Source: Kitasatospora terrestris (lineage in GTDB: Bacteria > Actinomycetota > Actinomycetes > Streptomycetales > Streptomycetaceae). Taken from it: DNA of 64,000 nucleotides. The stretch is taken from positions 806,001 to 870,000 of the forward strand of contig NZ_BAABIS010000001.1 of NCBI RefSeq assembly GCF_039542905.1. Direction: 5' to 3'. Numbering within the stretch: position 1 is the first letter of the stretch; each line of letters opens with the position of its first letter. The position numbers and the translations under genes were made by a program. The notes under the pieces were generated by a model, which was not told the origin of the DNA, made no database searches, and saw only the letters and a program-made list of their open reading frames with translations. This document shows, in pieces, positions 25,661 through 34,213 of the stretch.

Positions 25661-26545
25661 TCAGGACCGGTCGTCGGGGACGAGCACCAGGTCGAAGGCG
25701 ATGCTCGTCCACGGCGTCGGGCGGTGCGTCCCGTCGGGGGCGGGGCCGGCGGGGTGGTGTTCGGCGTCGACGACGAGGCTGTCCCTGACGCCGAACACCA
25801 CGTCGTCCGCGAGGTAAGGGTCGCCAGCCACGAAGACGTGGGTGACCAGGGTCCGGTGGCCCGGTGCGGCGGCCCGGAAGTGCAGGTGGGCCGGGCGCAT
25901 CGGGCGTCGGCCGGCGGCGGCGAGGAGGTCGCCGACCGGGCCGTCGCACGGGATCGGGTACGCCGCCGGCAGGACGGTCCAGAAGCGGTAGCGGCCGTCG
26001 GGGTCCGTCGCCGGCCGGCCGCGGCCCGCCGAGCGGTCGCCGGCGTACTGGACGTCGTAGAAGCCGTCGGCGTCGGCGCCCCAGACGTCCAGGCGCGCGC
26101 CGCCGACGGGCGTGCCGTCCAGGGAGCGCACCTGGCCCGAGACGAAGCACGGCGGCCCGGCGGCCCCGCGCCCGAGGTCCCCGCCGAGCGGGACCTCGGG
26201 CGCGTCCTCGGCGAAGAACGGCCCGAGCACGGTCGCCTCGGTCGCCCCCGGCGCGCCGTGCTCGTTGACGGCGACGGTGAGCATCGACAGCCCGAGCACG
26301 TCGGACAGCATGACGAACTCCTGCCGCCGCTCGTCGGTGATCCGGCCGGCCCGGGCGAGGAAGCCCATCGCGCCCTCCCACTCCGCCTCGCTGAGCCGCA
26401 CCTCCCGGGCGAAGGCGTGCAGGTGCCTCACCAGGCTCCGCATCACCTCGCGCAGCCTCGGGTCGGCGGCGCCGTCGAAGCTCGCGAGCACGCGGTCGGT
26501 CACCGCCTGCTCCCGGTCCGCGGCGACGGGGTGTTCGGTCGTCAT
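25661..26545 (-). CDS. Intradiol ring-cleavage dioxygenase (hydroxyquinol/catechol 1,2-dioxygenase type)
   Basis: Opens an ortho-dihydroxylated aromatic ring with non-haem Fe(III). The 294-residue protein has the N-terminal helical dimerisation domain of catechol-type enzymes (about 30-105). Then come the strands VSGQVRSLDGTPVGGARLDVWGADADGFYDVQY (first Tyr ligand), GRYRFWTVLPAAYPIP (second Tyr) and RPAHLHFRAAAPGH (two His). The pattern is closest to hydroxyquinol 1,2-dioxygenases. Other pathway genes are absent nearby, so it may act alone or with genes elsewhere. Confidence 0.83.
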   Translation of the reverse strand: MTTEHPVAADREQAVTDRVLASFDGAADPRLREVMRSLVRHLHAFAREVRLSEAEWEGAMGFLARAGRITDERRQEFVMLSDVLGLSMLTVAVNEHGAPGATEATVLGPFFAEDAPEVPLGGDLGRGAAGPPCFVSGQVRSLDGTPVGGARLDVWGADADGFYDVQYAGDRSAGRGRPATDPDGRYRFWTVLPAAYPIPCDGPVGDLLAAAGRRPMRPAHLHFRAAAPGHRTLVTHVFVAGDPYLADDVVFGVRDSLVVDAEHHPAGPAPDGTHRPTPWTSIAFDLVLVPDDRS

Positions 26546-26663
26546 GTGTTCTCCCTGCGCGCGGCGGAACCACTCCTCTGCCGGTCAAACGGTCGACCGC
26601 GCCGTCCGTCACGCGAGGACGCGAGCGCCCCGCCGTCTCTTCGGCCCACGGCGGCCGAGGCCG

Positions 26664-27740
26664 TCAGCCGAAGAGGCGGGCCAGCGCGAGACCGGCGGCG
26701 CCCCGGGGGACGGCGAGGCCGGTGGCGCGGGAGAGGGTGACGTGCTGCCAGTGCGGGTCGGGCAGGCGGTCGCCGAGCTCGGCCCGGATCGCGGCCTCGT
26801 ACGGCGCGGGATCCGCGAGGAGCGCGGCGCCGCCGAGGACGACCTCCTCGACGTCGAGCAGCCGGACCAGGTTGGCGACGCCGATGGCGAGCGCGGTCGC
26901 GGCGTCCGCGGTGCGACCGGCCCGCAGGGCGTCGAGGCAGACGGCCTCCAGGCACCCCCGGGCGCCGCAGGCGCACGGCGGGCCGGCCGGGTCGATGCAC
27001 TGGTGGCCGAACTCGCCGGCGTTGGTGCGGGCGCCGCGCTGGACGTGCCCGCCGAGGACCAGACCGGCCCCGAGGCCGTCGCCGAGGTAGACGAAGGCCC
27101 GGTTGTCGGGTCCCAGGCCGCCGAGGACGCCGGCGGTGGTGTTCTTCTCCACCAGGACCGGCAGCCCGGTGCGGGACGCCAGGGCCTCGCGCAGGTGCAG
27201 GCCGTGCCAGCTGGGCATGCCGGTGACCTGGTGCAGGACGCCGTCGCGGGTGTCGAGCGGCCCCGGACAGGCCACGCCCAGGCCCAGCACGTGGCCCGGC
27301 GCGGAGTCCGCCGTCAGGTCGCGGACCGCGGCGGCGATCAGGTCGAGGGTCGGGCCGGGTTCGCCGCCTGGGTCCGTCGGAGCCTCGGCCAGCGCGGTGA
27401 CGGTGCCGGTGAGGTCGACCCGGAGCAGGCGCAGGTCGCGGCGGCCGATCTCGACGCCGAGGGCGCAGCGGGAGCCGGGTACCAGGCGCAGCAGGGTGCG
27501 GGGCTTGCCGCTCCGGCCGGCGACGCGTTCCCGGCCGGCCTCGGTGAGCAGGCCCTCGTCGAGCAGGCGTGCGGTGATCTTGCTGATGGCCTGGGCGGTG
27601 AGGCCGGTGCGGGCGGCCAGTTCGACCCGGCTGGTGCCGCTGTCGGCCGCGGCGCGCACGGCCCGCAGGACCGCGGTGTCGTTCCGGTCGCGCAGCAGGG
27701 CGAGGTTGAGGGCGCCGTGGGGGGCGGGGTCGGTGCTCAC
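26664..27740 (-). CDS. ROK-family transcriptional regulator
   Basis: A 358-residue repressor-type ROK protein. The N-terminal winged helix-turn-helix (SRVELAARTGLTAQAISKITARLLDEGLL) is followed by a sugar-kinase-like domain with VLGLGVACPGPLDTRDG and the zinc motif CACGARGCLE, which marks ROK regulators. The protein would sense a sugar or amino sugar. GTG 27740 lies six bases after a CATAAT -10, so the message is probably leaderless. It is divergent from the Gfo/Idh/MocA gene across only 54 bp and probably controls it. Confidence 0.85.
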   Translation of the reverse strand: MSTDPAPHGALNLALLRDRNDTAVLRAVRAAADSGTSRVELAARTGLTAQAISKITARLLDEGLLTEAGRERVAGRSGKPRTLLRLVPGSRCALGVEIGRRDLRLLRVDLTGTVTALAEAPTDPGGEPGPTLDLIAAAVRDLTADSAPGHVLGLGVACPGPLDTRDGVLHQVTGMPSWHGLHLREALASRTGLPVLVEKNTTAGVLGGLGPDNRAFVYLGDGLGAGLVLGGHVQRGARTNAGEFGHQCIDPAGPPCACGARGCLEAVCLDALRAGRTADAATALAIGVANLVRLLDVEEVVLGGAALLADPAPYEAAIRAELGDRLPDPHWQHVTLSRATGLAVPRGAAGLALARLFG

Positions 27741-27794
27741 CTGTCGATTATGGGAGCTTGCCGGTTAGTCCACACTGTTGTTTAACTTGGGGGC
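27741..27794. promoter_or_regulatory. Overlapping divergent leaderless promoters of ROK and oxidoreductase genes
   Basis: To the right, TAACTT (27783-27788) plus GGGGGC leads directly into ATG 27795. To the left, CATAAT (complement of 27747-27752) plus six bases leads into GTG 27740. GTTA (27764-27767) and TAAC (27783-27786), 15 bases apart, form a possible ROK operator overlapping the rightward -10. A single bound repressor could block both genes. Confidence 0.55.
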
Positions 27795-28868
27795 ATGGAC
27801 CTCAGCACGGACCTTGCGCCCCTCAATGTGGGACTCATCGGCTACGGCATCGCCGGTGCGGTCTTCCACGCGCCCCTGATCAGCACCACGCCGGGCCTGC
27901 GCCTCGCGGCCGTGGTGACCTCCGACCCGGCCCGCCGCGAGCAGGCCGCCCGCAACCACCCGCAGGCCGCGCTGCTCCCGGACGCCGACGCGCTGTGGGC
28001 TGCCGCCCCCGAGCTGGGCCTGGACCTGGTCGTGGTCGCCTCCCCCAACCGCACCCACATCCCGCTGGCCACCGCCGCCCTGGAGGCCGGGCTGCCGGTC
28101 GTGGTCGACAAGCCGCTCGCCGCCACCTCCGCCGAGGCCGAGAAGCTGGCCGCCCTCGCCGCCGAGCGGGGCCTGCTGCTCAGCGTCTTCCAGAACCGCC
28201 GCTGGGACGGCGACTTCCGCACCGTCCGGCAGCTGGTCGCCTCCGGCCGGCTCGGCCGGGTCAACCGGTTCGAGTCGCGCTTCGAGCGCTGGCGCCCCGC
28301 GCTCAGCGGCGCCTGGCGGGAGCTCGGCGACCCGGCCGAGGCCGGCGGCCTGCTCTTCGACCTCGGCTCCCACCTCGTCGACCAGGCGCTGCAGCTCTTC
28401 GGCCCCGCGACCCGGGTCTACGCCGAACTGGACGCCCGCCGCACCGGTGCCGCCACCGACGACGACAGCTTCGTCGCTCTCACCCACGCCGACGGCACCC
28501 GCTCCCACCTGTGGATGAGCGCCACCGCCGGCGACCTCGGCCCCCGCTTCCGGGTCCTCGGCTCGCGGGGCGCATACGTCACCCACGGCCTCGACGGCCA
28601 GGAGGACGCGCTGCGCCGGGGCCGCACCCCCGCCGACCCCGACTGGGGCGTCCTCCCCCGCGAGCGCTGGGGCTCCCTGCGCGCCGGGGACACCGTCGAA
28701 CCGGTGGCCACCCTGCCCGGCGCCTACCAGGACTACTACGCGGGCCTGGTCCGGGCACTGCACGGGCACGGGCCCGTCCCGGTCGGGGCGGACGACGCCA
28801 TCGAGGCGCTGCGCGTCCTGGAGGCCGCGCAGCGCTCCGCCCGCGACGGCGCGGCGGTGACCCTTTGA
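27795..28868 (+). CDS. Gfo/Idh/MocA-family oxidoreductase
   Basis: A 357-residue NAD(P)-dependent sugar or polyol dehydrogenase. The Rossmann motif GLIGYGIAGAVFHAPLI lies at residues 14-30. Then come VVVASPNRTHIPLATAALEAGLPVVVDKPLA (the usual EKP appears as DKP) and the C-terminal sheet domain with LLFDLGSHLVDQALQLFG, which supplies the catalytic His. It is coupled to the next gene by overlap (TTGA) and lies divergent to a ROK regulator, which suggests an inducible sugar-oxidation step. Confidence 0.86.
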   Translation: MDLSTDLAPLNVGLIGYGIAGAVFHAPLISTTPGLRLAAVVTSDPARREQAARNHPQAALLPDADALWAAAPELGLDLVVVASPNRTHIPLATAALEAGLPVVVDKPLAATSAEAEKLAALAAERGLLLSVFQNRRWDGDFRTVRQLVASGRLGRVNRFESRFERWRPALSGAWRELGDPAEAGGLLFDLGSHLVDQALQLFGPATRVYAELDARRTGAATDDDSFVALTHADGTRSHLWMSATAGDLGPRFRVLGSRGAYVTHGLDGQEDALRRGRTPADPDWGVLPRERWGSLRAGDTVEPVATLPGAYQDYYAGLVRALHGHGPVPVGADDAIEALRVLEAAQRSARDGAAVTL

Positions 28869-29317
28869 CCCCGGACGTCGCCGAGCTGGAACGCCAGCAC
28901 CGCGAACTGCAGCTCCCCGCCTTCGACCTGGACGACGCCTGGCGGCTCGGCTCCCTGATCGTCGCCGAGGCCCGGCAGCGGGGCCTCGCGGTCACGGTCG
29001 ACATCCAGCACGGCGAGCAGCAGGTCTTCCACGCCGCGCTGCCGGGCACCAGCGCCGACAACGACGACTGGATCCGCCGCAAGGCCGCGGTGGTCCGCCG
29101 GTTCGGCGAGGCCTCGTACCTGGTGGGCGAGCGCCACCGGGCCAAGGGGCGGTCCTTCGACCTCGACCCGGTGCGCTACGCCGCGCACGGCGGCTCCTTC
29201 CCCCTGCTGGTGCGCGGCACCGGCATGGTGGGAACGGTCACCGTCTCCGGCCTGCCGCAGGTCGAGGACCACCTCCTGGTCACCGCGTGCCTGGCCCGCC
29301 ACCTGACGGAGCGCTAG
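28865..29317 (+). CDS. UPF0303 family (heme-degrading-domain-like) protein
   Basis: A 150-residue protein with LGSLIVAEARQRGLAVTVDIQHGEQQVFHAALPGT, NDDWIRRKAAVVRRFGEAS and the end FPLLVRGTGMVGTVTVSGLPQVEDHLLVTACLARHL. This is the UPF0303/YBR137W pattern, related to HbpS/GlcG-type sensors. TTG 28865 overlaps the oxidoreductase stop, so both are made together. Function within sugar metabolism is unknown. Confidence 0.8.
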   Translation: MTPDVAELERQHRELQLPAFDLDDAWRLGSLIVAEARQRGLAVTVDIQHGEQQVFHAALPGTSADNDDWIRRKAAVVRRFGEASYLVGERHRAKGRSFDLDPVRYAAHGGSFPLLVRGTGMVGTVTVSGLPQVEDHLLVTACLARHLTER

Positions 29318-29339
29318 GACTCTCCACCGGTGCGCCCGG

Positions 29340-31487
29340 TCAGGACTCCGGCAGGGACTGCTCCGCCCAGATCACCTTGCCGTCGCGGGTGTGCCGCGTG
29401 CCCCAGTTCTTGGACAGCTGGGCGACCAGGAACAGGCCGCGGCCGCCCTCGTCGTAGACCCGGGCGCGCCGCAGGTGGGGCGAGGTGTTGGCGGCGTCCG
29501 CCACCTCGCAGATCAGCGTCGACTGGAGGATCAGCCGCAGCGTCGCGGGCTGGCGCCCGTAGCGGATGACGTTGGTGACGAGCTCGCTGACGATGAGTTC
29601 GGTGCTGAAGGCCAGGTCGTCCAGGCCCCAGGCGGCGAGCCGGTCGGTGGCGAACGTCCGCGCGAGCGAGACCGACGACGGGTCCGCCGACAGGTCCAGG
29701 GTGGTGACGTGGTCGGCGTCCAGGGCGCGTGTGCGGGCCAGCAGGAGGACGGCGTCGTCGGCGGGCCGCCCCGGCAGCAGGCCGGCCACGATCCGGTCGC
29801 AGACCGCCTCCAGCGACGGGCCGGGCCGGCCCAGCAGCCTGCGCAGGTCGGCCAGTCCGCCGACCGGGTTGCGGGCGGCGCCCTGCACGAGGCCGTCGGT
29901 GAACAGCGCGAGCAGGCTCCCCGCGGGCAGTTCGCACTGGGTGGTCTCGAAGGGGAGCCCTCCGAGCCCCAGCGGCGGCCCGACCCGCGCCTCCACGAAG
30001 CGCGCCTGCCCGGCCCCGCCGCCCTCGACCACCGCCGGCAGGACGTGCCCCGCGCTGGCCAGCGAGCAGACCCGGGCGACCGGGTCGTACACCGCGTACA
30101 GGCAGGTGGCGCTGGTCTCGTCCGGGAGGCGGCCCTCCTCGTGCTGCATCCGGATGACCACGTCGTCGAGGTGGGTGAGCAGCTCGTCCGGCATCAGGTC
30201 GACGTCGGCCAGCGTGCGGACCGCGGTGCGCAGCCGGCCCATCGTGGCGGAGGCGTACAGGCCGCGGCCGACGACGTCGCCGACGACCAGGGCGATCCGG
30301 GCGCCCGACAGCGGGATCACGTCGTACCAGTCGCCCGCCACGCCGGACCGCGCGCCGGAGGGCAGGTAGCGGACGGCCGTGTCGACGGCGCCGTGCCGGG
30401 TGACCAGGCTGGGGAGCAGGTTCTGCTGGAGGGCGAGCGCGGTGGTGCGCTGGTGGGTGTACCGGCGGGCGTTGTCGATGTGGACGGCGGCCCTGGACGC
30501 GATCTCCTGGGCCAGCAGCAGGTCGTCGTCGTCGAACGGCGTGGCGTCCCGGTGGCGGAAGAACTGCGCGATGCCGAGCGGGACGCCCCGGGCCCAGAGC
30601 GGGGTCATCAGCGCCTCGTGGATGCCGAACGCCTCGACGGAGTGCCGGTGCGGCTCGGAGTGCGCGGCCCACAGCGGGATGCCGTCGGCCGCGATCCGGT
30701 AGCGGGAGGGGTGTCCGGTGCGCACGGCCTCGGCGGGGCCGGAGCCGGGCGGGTAGGTGTGGGTGTGCCCGGTCGGCACCACGGCCTCCGGGTAGCCGTC
30801 CAGGACGGAGTACTGGGCGATCCGGCGCAGCGTCAGGGCGTCGTGGTCGAGCGGCGGGTCCTCCGCGCCGAGCACCGCGTCGAGGAGGTCGACGACCACG
30901 AAGTCGGCCAGGTTCTCCACGCCCACCTCGGCGAGCTCCTGCGCGGTGCGGGTGATGTCCAGGCTGGTGCCGATCCGGCGGCCCGCCTCGTTGACCACCA
31001 TCAGCCGCCGCTGGAGCCGGCGGTCGCGGGCGTCCTGGTACGCGGCCACCGCCTGCCCGGAGGTGCGGTCGACGTACGCGAAGGAGAGTTCGATCAGCGC
31101 GCCGGCCACCGCGCCGGGGAGCTGCGGGTCGGCGCTGGAGCGCGCCACCTCGTCGCGGAACAGGCCGAGCGCGGCGACGTGGCCCAGCCGGTAGCTGCGC
31201 AGCAGCTCGCTGATGTCGCCGCCGTACTCGGCCAGGCGGGTCGCGAAATCGATCGCGGCCGGTGGCGCCTCGGCGGCGGCGGCGTCCCGGCCGTGCTCGA
31301 TGACGCCCAGCACGTTGTCGAGGTGCTGCTGGACGGAGAGCGTGGCGAGCTCGGCGAGGTCCTCGTGCGCCCACACCGTGGGCACCGCCTCGCGGACCCG
31401 TACCACCAGCCGCGCGGCCAGCCGGCGGGTGCGCGGCTGGAGCCGGAGCGCGACCTCACGCAGCACGGCGTCGACGTCGATCTCCAT
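29340..31487 (-). CDS. PP2C-type SpoIIE phosphatase with GAF and histidine-kinase-like ATPase domains
   Basis: A 715-residue signalling protein. In order: an N-terminal helical domain of RsbRD/PucR type (about 1-150), a GAF sensor (about 170-330), a SpoIIE/PP2C phosphatase (GVAGDWYDVIPLSGARIALVVGDVVG, then EGRLPDETSATCLYAVYDP) and a C-terminal HATPase_c anti-sigma-like domain (STELIVSELVTNVIRYG, GRGLFLVAQLSKNWG). Such fusions control sigma factors through anti-sigma-factor antagonists. It starts with ATG 31487, which lies six bases after TACATT, so the message is probably leaderless. The protein at 54.1-56.5 kb is a paralogue. Confidence 0.87.
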   Translation of the reverse strand: MEIDVDAVLREVALRLQPRTRRLAARLVVRVREAVPTVWAHEDLAELATLSVQQHLDNVLGVIEHGRDAAAAEAPPAAIDFATRLAEYGGDISELLRSYRLGHVAALGLFRDEVARSSADPQLPGAVAGALIELSFAYVDRTSGQAVAAYQDARDRRLQRRLMVVNEAGRRIGTSLDITRTAQELAEVGVENLADFVVVDLLDAVLGAEDPPLDHDALTLRRIAQYSVLDGYPEAVVPTGHTHTYPPGSGPAEAVRTGHPSRYRIAADGIPLWAAHSEPHRHSVEAFGIHEALMTPLWARGVPLGIAQFFRHRDATPFDDDDLLLAQEIASRAAVHIDNARRYTHQRTTALALQQNLLPSLVTRHGAVDTAVRYLPSGARSGVAGDWYDVIPLSGARIALVVGDVVGRGLYASATMGRLRTAVRTLADVDLMPDELLTHLDDVVIRMQHEEGRLPDETSATCLYAVYDPVARVCSLASAGHVLPAVVEGGGAGQARFVEARVGPPLGLGGLPFETTQCELPAGSLLALFTDGLVQGAARNPVGGLADLRRLLGRPGPSLEAVCDRIVAGLLPGRPADDAVLLLARTRALDADHVTTLDLSADPSSVSLARTFATDRLAAWGLDDLAFSTELIVSELVTNVIRYGRQPATLRLILQSTLICEVADAANTSPHLRRARVYDEGGRGLFLVAQLSKNWGTRHTRDGKVIWAEQSLPES

Positions 31488-31499
31488 GCACCGAATGTA
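31488..31499 (-). promoter_or_regulatory. -10 element for leaderless SpoIIE phosphatase mRNA
   Basis: Read on the minus strand, TACATT (31499-31494) is followed by CGGTGC and ATG 31487. The upstream 210 bp hold no other feature that I can support. Confidence 0.5.
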
Positions 31500-31709
31500 A
31501 CGGATCACCGTTTATGTGCCTGATTCCGCCACGTCGGGCGCCCTCGGGGACGGGCTCGGCGCCCCCGAGGGCGTGGACGGAGCGGGTGCCGTCGATCGTG
31601 CCGGGGCCGGCGGCCAGGTCGCGGCCCTTGACGGCCCGGTCCCGGTCGGCCACGCGAAGGGGTGAAGCCCGCCCCGCCCCCCGGCACGACCCGGGGCTGG
31701 GGCGCGAGG

Positions 31710-32234
31710 CTAGGGCGCGAGCAGCTGCCGGTACGCGCCGCCCTCCTCGGCGTTGAGCAGCGCGTACGACGCCCCGAGGCCGGACGCGACCTCCCGCAGC
31801 CGGGCCAACGCCTCGGCCGCCGAAGGGACTTCGAGGCCGAGCGCGGCCGCGGCCGCGTCGCGGTCGGCGTACAGGCCGGGCTCCTCCTCCAGGTACTCCT
31901 CGGCCGCCGCCGCGCTCTCCTCCACTGTCAGCCCCGGGCAGTCCCGCCACCACGGGACGGCCAGCAGCAGCCGGACCAGCTCCGGCACCCCCACGGCGAG
32001 CAGGGCCGCGCCGCCCTCGGAGTCGGCGTACAGCACGGGCCGCTCCTCGCCGCCCGCGCCGCACAGGAAGTAGGTGCCGCCCGCGCCGTCCTTGGCCACC
32101 ACCTCCAGCTCCGCGCCGGAGGCCAGCACCACCTCCTCCACGTGCCCGTAGCGGCGGGAGGGGTCGAACTCGCCCGGCCAGGCGAGGTATTCGGCGGCGG
32201 TGTCGTTGGCGCGGATCGCGTCGAGGAGGGACAT
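31710..32234 (-). CDS. Hypothetical protein, possibly SUKH-related
   Basis: A 174-residue acidic soluble protein. It starts LLDAIRANDTAAEYLAWPGEFDPSRRYG and contains the strands VLASGAELEVVAKDGAGGTYFLCG and VLYADSEGGAALLAVGVPELVRLLLAVPWW, followed by an acidic helical C-terminus. The strand-helix order resembles SMI1/SUKH proteins, but I cannot establish it. ATG 32234 has GAGGAGGG overlapping into the gene start, with a modest site upstream. Confidence 0.55.
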   Translation of the reverse strand: MSLLDAIRANDTAAEYLAWPGEFDPSRRYGHVEEVVLASGAELEVVAKDGAGGTYFLCGAGGEERPVLYADSEGGAALLAVGVPELVRLLLAVPWWRDCPGLTVEESAAAAEEYLEEEPGLYADRDAAAAALGLEVPSAAEALARLREVASGLGASYALLNAEEGGAYRQLLAP

Positions 32235-32282
32235 GGCCGCCACCCTACGGCGCACCGTCGAGGGGGAGCGCCGGTCCGGGGG

Positions 32283-32555
32283 TCATCGGCTGTCGCCGGT
32301 CCAGTCCCAGCGGCGCGGGTCGGCGGGGCGCGGCTCGTAGTGGGCCCGGCCGCCCGCGCCGTAGCGGCCGATCTCGGTGGGCAGCGCGGCACCGTCGGCG
32401 AGGTCCTCGGCGCTCCAGCCGGTGACGTCCAGGAGGAGGCCGTCCAGCGGTCCGCCGCACAGCTCCCGGTAGGCGCGGCCGGGCCGCGGGCCGGGGTCGG
32501 GGTCGTCGTGGTCGGCTCCGTAGACCCGTCCCCGCATCAGCGCCTCGTCGTCCAT
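32283..32555 (-). CDS. Small hypothetical protein
   Basis: A 90-residue soluble protein: DDEALMRGRVYGADHDDPD, then YRELCGGPLDGLLLDVTGW and a C-terminus rich in Arg, Asp and Trp (RRWDWTGDSR). The GGPLDG element recurs in small actinobacterial proteins of unknown function. It lies between two genes on the same strand. Confidence 0.5.
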   Translation of the reverse strand: MDDEALMRGRVYGADHDDPDPGPRPGRAYRELCGGPLDGLLLDVTGWSAEDLADGAALPTEIGRYGAGGRAHYEPRPADPRRWDWTGDSR

Positions 32556-32616
32556 GCCCGCCAGACTCGCATCCGGCACCGACACGGACGCGCTCCTGCC
32601 CCGGAGGCGGGCGGCC

Positions 32617-33231
32617 TCACGCCTCCGGTGCCTGCGCGGCGGCGTCCTCGCGCTGCCGCCGGCGGTGCTTGCGCATCGACACCTGGGAGCCGCAGCCGGT
32701 GCTGCAGTACAGCCCCCCGCCGTTGCGGGTGCGGTCGAGGAAGCCGAAGTGGCACGGGGGGTTCCGGCAGGCCTTGATCCGCCCCCAGTCGCCGCTCTGC
32801 GCGAACGTCGCCACCGCGGCCAGCACCGTCCCGAACACGCGCGGCACCCCCGCCTGCGGGGAGGCCAGCTGGACACCGCCGGCCGTGACCACCGTCGCGA
32901 GCGGGTAGAGCGAGCCCACCCGCCGCAGGTGCCGCTCGGCGCGCAGCAGCGGCTCGCCCAGGCTCTCCTCGTCGCCCGAGTGCGCGAGCAGCAGGGTGAC
33001 GAGGGCGTCGCGCAGCTCGCGCGCGACCGCGGCGTCGGCGTCGGTCACCACGGTCTCGCCGCCGAACGCGTCGTGCTCCGCCAGCCACGCCCCGAACGAT
33101 TCCCCGTCCGCGAAGAGCTCTCGGCGGCCCGATCCGTCGGCGCGCGTGTTCACGAACGCGAGCACGGTCTCCACCGTCGGCGTGACGGCGCGCGGGCTGG
33201 GTTCGGGGGATCCGGCTGACGCAGTGACCAT
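32617..33231 (-). CDS. ABATE/CGNR zinc-finger protein
   Basis: A 204-residue putative regulator. The N-terminal ABATE-type stress-sensing region (VETVLAFVNTRADGSGRRE onwards) is followed by a C-terminal zinc finger KACRNPPCHFGFLDRTRNGGGLYCSTGCGSQVSMRKHRRR, with the four Cys and the CGNR-like element. Proteins of this family are thought to bind DNA. ATG 33231 lies six bases after TACTGT on the minus strand, which indicates leaderless transcription. It is divergent from the SDR gene. Confidence 0.8.
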   Translation of the reverse strand: MVTASAGSPEPSPRAVTPTVETVLAFVNTRADGSGRRELFADGESFGAWLAEHDAFGGETVVTDADAAVARELRDALVTLLLAHSGDEESLGEPLLRAERHLRRVGSLYPLATVVTAGGVQLASPQAGVPRVFGTVLAAVATFAQSGDWGRIKACRNPPCHFGFLDRTRNGGGLYCSTGCGSQVSMRKHRRRQREDAAAQAPEA

Positions 33232-33334
33232 GCCCCCACAGTACAGCAGCACGAGCTGCGCTAATCCGACTAGCGAGCAACCGACATCCGATCCGGCGTT
33301 GACTTGTTGCGAGCTAACCGCTTACGGTCGCAAC
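33232..33334. promoter_or_regulatory. Divergent leaderless promoters, CGNR and SDR genes
   Basis: Rightward: TTGACT (33299-33304), 18 bases, TACGGT (33323-33328), six bases, ATG 33335. Leftward: TACTGT (33243-33238 on the complement), six bases GGGGGC, ATG 33231. TAGCGAGCAAC and GTTGCGAGCTA form an imperfect inverted pair between the two start points and may be an operator, possibly for the CGNR protein. Confidence 0.55.
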
Positions 33335-34186
33335 ATGAATGAGACACCCAAGCACCGGACCCACCCCCGCACCTGGCTGATCACCGGCGCGACCTCCGGC
33401 ATCGGCCGCGAACTGACGCTCCAGGCACTGGAGAACGGCGACACCGTCGCGGCCCTCGCCCGCGACACCTCGCCCCTGGACGACCTGGCCCGGGCCCACG
33501 GCGAGCGCCTGCTCCCCGTCACGGCGGACGTCCGCGACGAACGAGCCGTCCGGGACGCGGTGGACGGCGCGCTCGCCCGCTTCGGCCGGATCGACGTCGT
33601 GGCCAACAACGCGGGCTACGGGCTGTTCGGAGCCGTCGAGGAGGCCTCCGACCCGCAGGCCCGGGCCGTGTTCGACACCAACGTCTTCGGCGTCCTCAAC
33701 GTGCTCCGCGCAACGCTGCCGGTCCTCCGTGCCCAGCGGTCCGGGCACGTCCTCCAGGGCTCCTCCGTCTACGGGCAGTCCGCCCACCCCGGCGTTGGGC
33801 TGCTGGCCGCCACCAAGTACGCGGTCGAAGGGCTGTCGGACGCGCTCGCGGCCGAGGTCGCACCGCTCGGCATCAAGGTCACGATCATCCAGCCCGGGAT
33901 GACCGCGACCCCCTTCCTCGCCAACCTCGACGTCGCAGCCGCCCTGGACGACTACGACCCGACCGTCCGCGAGGTCCAGAAGGGCATCGGGGAGCTGCCG
34001 GCCTCCGCGTTCTCCGCCCCGGCGCGGATCGCCGAAGGCATCCGGGCCGCGGTCGACAGCCCCAACCCCCCGCTGCGCCTCGCCCTCGGCGTGGCCGGCG
34101 CGACGGCCATGCGCCCCGCCCTGGTGGCCCGGATCGCCGACCTGGACGACTGGCAGCAGGTGACGGACGCCGTCGACCGGCCGTGA
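33335..34186 (+). CDS. SDR-family oxidoreductase-like protein lacking the catalytic Tyr
   Basis: A 283-residue classical short-chain dehydrogenase fold. The cofactor motif is TGATSGIGREL near residues 18-28, with NNAGYG and LQGSSVYG following. The YxxxK element is altered: Lys161 is present in LLAATKYAVEGL, but the position of the general-acid Tyr (157) is Leu. The C-terminal extension (PGMTATPFLANLD onwards) is like that of SDRs acting on larger substrates. It either is inactive as a dehydrogenase or uses another residue. Transcription is probably leaderless from a TTGACT/TACGGT promoter. Confidence 0.8.
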   Translation: MNETPKHRTHPRTWLITGATSGIGRELTLQALENGDTVAALARDTSPLDDLARAHGERLLPVTADVRDERAVRDAVDGALARFGRIDVVANNAGYGLFGAVEEASDPQARAVFDTNVFGVLNVLRATLPVLRAQRSGHVLQGSSVYGQSAHPGVGLLAATKYAVEGLSDALAAEVAPLGIKVTIIQPGMTATPFLANLDVAAALDDYDPTVREVQKGIGELPASAFSAPARIAEGIRAAVDSPNPPLRLALGVAGATAMRPALVARIADLDDWQQVTDAVDRP

Positions 34187-34213
34187 GCCCCCGGCCCGGC
34201 CGGCAGCGCCGGG

